From contig JAEORG010000177.1 of the NCBI GenBank assembly GCA_016841005.1, positions 1 to 8,405 of the forward strand: 8,405 nucleotides of DNA. The letters run 5' to 3'. Of this stretch, positions 6,569 to 8,405 are shown one piece after another. The stretch comes from Candidatus Thorarchaeota archaeon. Its GTDB lineage: Archaea > Asgardarchaeota > Thorarchaeia > Thorarchaeales > Thorarchaeaceae. The stretch's first letter is position 1; every line of letters begins with the position of its first letter. The translations under genes and the position numbers were made by a program. The notes beneath the pieces were generated by a model. That model was not told the origin of the DNA. It saw only the letters and a program-made list of their open reading frames with translations, and did no database searches.

Positions 6569-7072
6569 ATGAACTTACTCCTAACAGGTAAGCCAAGCGT
6601 AGGTAAAAGTACCATCATCAAAAAGGTAGTAGGTATGATAGGCTATGACAATGCGAATGGCTTTTGGACTGAGGAGATTCGAATTGAAGGTAAAAGAACC
6701 GGATTTGCCATACGGACTGTGGATGGTGTAGAAGCTATCCTTGCACATGTAGATGAAAGATATGGTCCACAGGTTGGAAAGTATGGAGTAGTTGTAAAAC
6801 ACATTGATAATGTTATTATTCCTGCATTGCAATGTGCTCGAAATTCTGAATCAATTATCATCATCGATGAAATAGCTTCTATGGAACTCAAATCTCCAAA
6901 ATTCGCTACTGAGGTTAGAAAATGTCTTGATACTGGAAGAGTATTAGGTACTCTACAATTACGTAGCGCTCAATTCCAAGATGAGGTTAGATCACGGGGT
7001 GATGTTAGGATAATAGTTGTAACACCTGAGAACAGGGACTCACTCCCTGCTCAGGTTGTCGAGATTATCTGA
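6569..7072 (+). CDS. THEP1-type nucleoside-triphosphatase (NTPase_1 family)
   Basis: A 167-aa P-loop NTPase close to the usual family length. The Walker A motif GKPSVGKST covers 7-15; a Walker B-like IIIIDE at 96-101 runs into the family signature EIASMELKSPKF. NGFWTEEIR (30-38), GKRTGFAI (41-48) and QVGKYGVVV (68-76) are also family hallmarks. Characterised THEP1 proteins hydrolyse several NTPs in vitro; their cellular role is unsettled, with nucleotide or RNA metabolism proposed. The start is fixed by GAAGGAA (6557-6563) 5 nt upstream. With a 16-nt gap after the flavoprotein, both are probably on one transcript, although no functional link is known to me. The stop codon lies 1 nt from the stop of the convergent surface-protein gene. 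Confidence 0.93.
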   Translation: MNLLLTGKPSVGKSTIIKKVVGMIGYDNANGFWTEEIRIEGKRTGFAIRTVDGVEAILAHVDERYGPQVGKYGVVVKHIDNVIIPALQCARNSESIIIIDEIASMELKSPKFATEVRKCLDTGRVLGTLQLRSAQFQDEVRSRGDVRIIVVTPENRDSLPAQVVEII

Positions 7073-7073
7073 A

Positions 7074-8405
7074 TTATCTTGTTTTTGTTCTGAAATACAG
7101 CCATAACACTGCAAGCGACGATAGGATACCAAGAGCAAGGATACCGCCCCATAAAGCGAGAGGTAGTTGTTCAGATCGTTGGGCTGCTACAAGATAAGAT
7201 CTCCACTCTGTAGTATGGACATTATTAACCGAAGAATTATCAATAGCAATTAATCGGAATGTAACATTCACTCCGAGAGAAAATTCTCCCAACATAGCTA
7301 CATAGAAATCATTAGTTTCAGCTGTCATATCCTTCTCTAGTGGTGTCGAGTTCGCATTTGTATACCATTCAATGGTAATGCTTGAGATGTTATTAATGTC
7401 CCAAACAAATGCTTGAACTGTAACATTGTTTGTAGATACGGTAGTGTAAGACTCTATCACACTGATATCTCGTATCGTCGGAAGATGAGCATCAGGAGTA
7501 ACTGTGACAACTGTGATTACTATTGTTGTTTGATTGAAGTAATCCATGAGAGTCATGTTGTAGGTATGCTCACCGACTGGAAGCCTATCTACTGAGATTG
7601 ACAAGTTCTCACCCCGCCAAGTCCCATTCATCAATAACTCACTATCTTTTGTCAGGTTGTAAGACCGCGGGTTACTCTCATCTGCAGTCCAGTTCAGAGT
7701 ATACCCTGTATAACCTTCTTCATATGAGAAATCATCTGTAGAATTGACAACAGGAGCTCTGACATCTTCGTATATTGTCACGTTCACAGTATCCGTGCTA
7801 TTGTATCCAAAATCATCAAAAAGTTTGAGAGTGAATGTGTAATTTCCCAAGTACATTCTATCTACTGAAAATGTAAGATTCAACCCTTTGGGGTCAGAAA
7901 ATGACCAAGGTTGACCAGTAATGTTTGATGGAGTTCCAGATACTGCAGATATGTTCCCATACGATGTGTCGTTGTAAAGGATTATTACTTCCATTGTATA
8001 GTTCATAGGATTACTGTCATATGTAAACCATACAATTTCATGCCCGAGTGCTCCAAATTCATAGGTTATATCATCGGGAGATGAAATCACAGGCGCTGTC
8101 AAGTCTTCGAATACCGTCACATTGACTGTACTAGTTGAGTTGAATCCAAGAGTATCGTTCACGAAAAGTGTGTAGAGGTACCATCGCGTAGCATTTAATC
8201 CATCAACACTAATTGAAATATTATCTCCGTTCCATTCTCCAGCTTCAATGACTGTATTATTACTAGTAGTTTCATTTGACATTCGAGTGATATTGTAGGT
8301 ATGTGGATTTGTCTCAGTAATATTCCAATCAATAGTATGACCGAAACTTCCGACCTCGTAAGTAAAGTCATCTGGTTGAGCGATGATAGGACCTGTTTCA
8401 TCTGG
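7074..8405 (-). CDS. Cell-surface protein with tandem Ig-like repeats and C-terminal membrane anchor (N-terminus beyond right edge)
   Basis: The frame is open from the right edge to a TAA at 7076-7074, giving the last 443 residues; an internal ATG at 8282 is not the start. Residues 1-101, 102-213 and 214-303 are three copies of an Ig-like beta repeat of 90-112 aa, each with a PDD-F/I-TYE-x-G opening, a W followed by SNP or TNP, an ISVD or FSVD strand and an NVTV/I-x-ED ending. Residues 304-408 form a fourth, different beta domain. A hydrophobic helix (about 413-436) followed by RTKTR anchors the C-terminus with the bulk outside. About 29 N-x-S/T sequons crowd the 400 external residues, pointing to dense N-glycosylation and an S-layer or adhesion role. 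Such repeat proteins are familiar from Asgard archaea. It is convergent with the NTPase gene; its promoter lies outside the window. Confidence 0.9.
   Translation of the reverse strand, partial: PDETGPIIAQPDDFTYEVGSFGHTIDWNITETNPHTYNITRMSNETTSNNTVIEAGEWNGDNISISVDGLNATRWYLYTLFVNDTLGFNSTSTVNVTVFEDLTAPVISSPDDITYEFGALGHEIVWFTYDSNPMNYTMEVIILYNDTSYGNISAVSGTPSNITGQPWSFSDPKGLNLTFSVDRMYLGNYTFTLKLFDDFGYNSTDTVNVTIYEDVRAPVVNSTDDFSYEEGYTGYTLNWTADESNPRSYNLTKDSELLMNGTWRGENLSISVDRLPVGEHTYNMTLMDYFNQTTIVITVVTVTPDAHLPTIRDISVIESYTTVSTNNVTVQAFVWDINNISSITIEWYTNANSTPLEKDMTAETNDFYVAMLGEFSLGVNVTFRLIAIDNSSVNNVHTTEWRSYLVAAQRSEQLPLALWGGILALGILSSLAVLWLYFRTKTR
7077..7090 (+). terminator. Candidate T-rich archaeal terminator after the NTPase gene
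   Basis: The plus strand reads TCTTGTTTTTGTTC just after the NTPase stop. Archaeal termination often occurs at such oligo-T tracts without a hairpin. The tract lies within the last codons of the convergent surface-protein gene. Confidence 0.3.
7497..8405 (-). repeat. Three tandem Ig-like repeats coded within the surface protein
   Basis: Copies lie at 8405-8103, 8102-7767 and 7766-7497 on the minus strand. Shared marks are the openings PDDFTYEVG, PDDITYEFG and TDDFSYEEG, the central TNP, SNP and SNP, and the strands ISISVD, LTFSVD and LSISVD. The middle copy carries an insertion of roughly 15-20 residues around 7915-7990. The match is at protein level; the DNA copies have drifted well apart, so this is old duplication. 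The first copy begins at or before the window edge, so more may follow. Confidence 0.8.

Noticed and set aside
7074..8282. ATG at 8282 as the start of the surface protein
   Set aside because: The frame continues upstream to the window edge with another copy of the Ig-like repeat, and no signal peptide follows 8282.

Overview
The window looks archaeal and most likely comes from an Asgard archaeon (Thorarchaeota-like) or a close relative; this is inferred from the gene set, not proven. The pointers are an archaeal-type glycogen debranching enzyme homologue, an F420-dehydrogenase beta-type iron-sulfur flavoprotein, a THEP1-type NTPase, and a large sequon-rich cell-surface protein with tandem Ig-like repeats and a C-terminal membrane anchor. 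GTG starts, GGTGA/AGGAG-type ribosome binding sites and AT-rich TATA-like boxes fit too. There are six main genes and no RNA gene, mobile element or CRISPR array.

Left part (1-4070, all on the minus strand). A debranching-enzyme homologue (4070 to 2025) is followed after 7 nt by a metallo-beta-lactamase-fold hydrolase (2017 to 1049), clearly a two-gene operon. A 271-bp gap follows, then a secreted protein of unknown family starts at 777 and runs off the left edge. The gap is stop-free for 79 codons on the minus strand and holds a possible 47-aa small ORF ending 1 nt before the secreted gene's start codon.

Middle (4071-4186) is a short divergent promoter region serving the debranching operon on the left and the transporter on the right.

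Right part. On the plus strand run an MFS transporter (4187-5419), an FrhB/FpoF-like flavoprotein with two [4Fe-4S] motifs (5485-6552) and a small P-loop NTPase (6569-7072). The last two are tightly spaced and probably co-transcribed; the flavoprotein may have its own promoter. They meet tail to tail, 1 nt apart, with a minus-strand surface protein (7074 to past 8405) built of Ig-like repeats.

The most notable point is that the debranching-enzyme homologue keeps the fold-defining motifs of the family but has substitutions at several positions normally invariant around the amylo-1,6-glucosidase active site. These include Asn where the presumed catalytic Asp of the WMD motif should be. It may be a paralogue with changed or lost activity rather than an ordinary glycogen debrancher.
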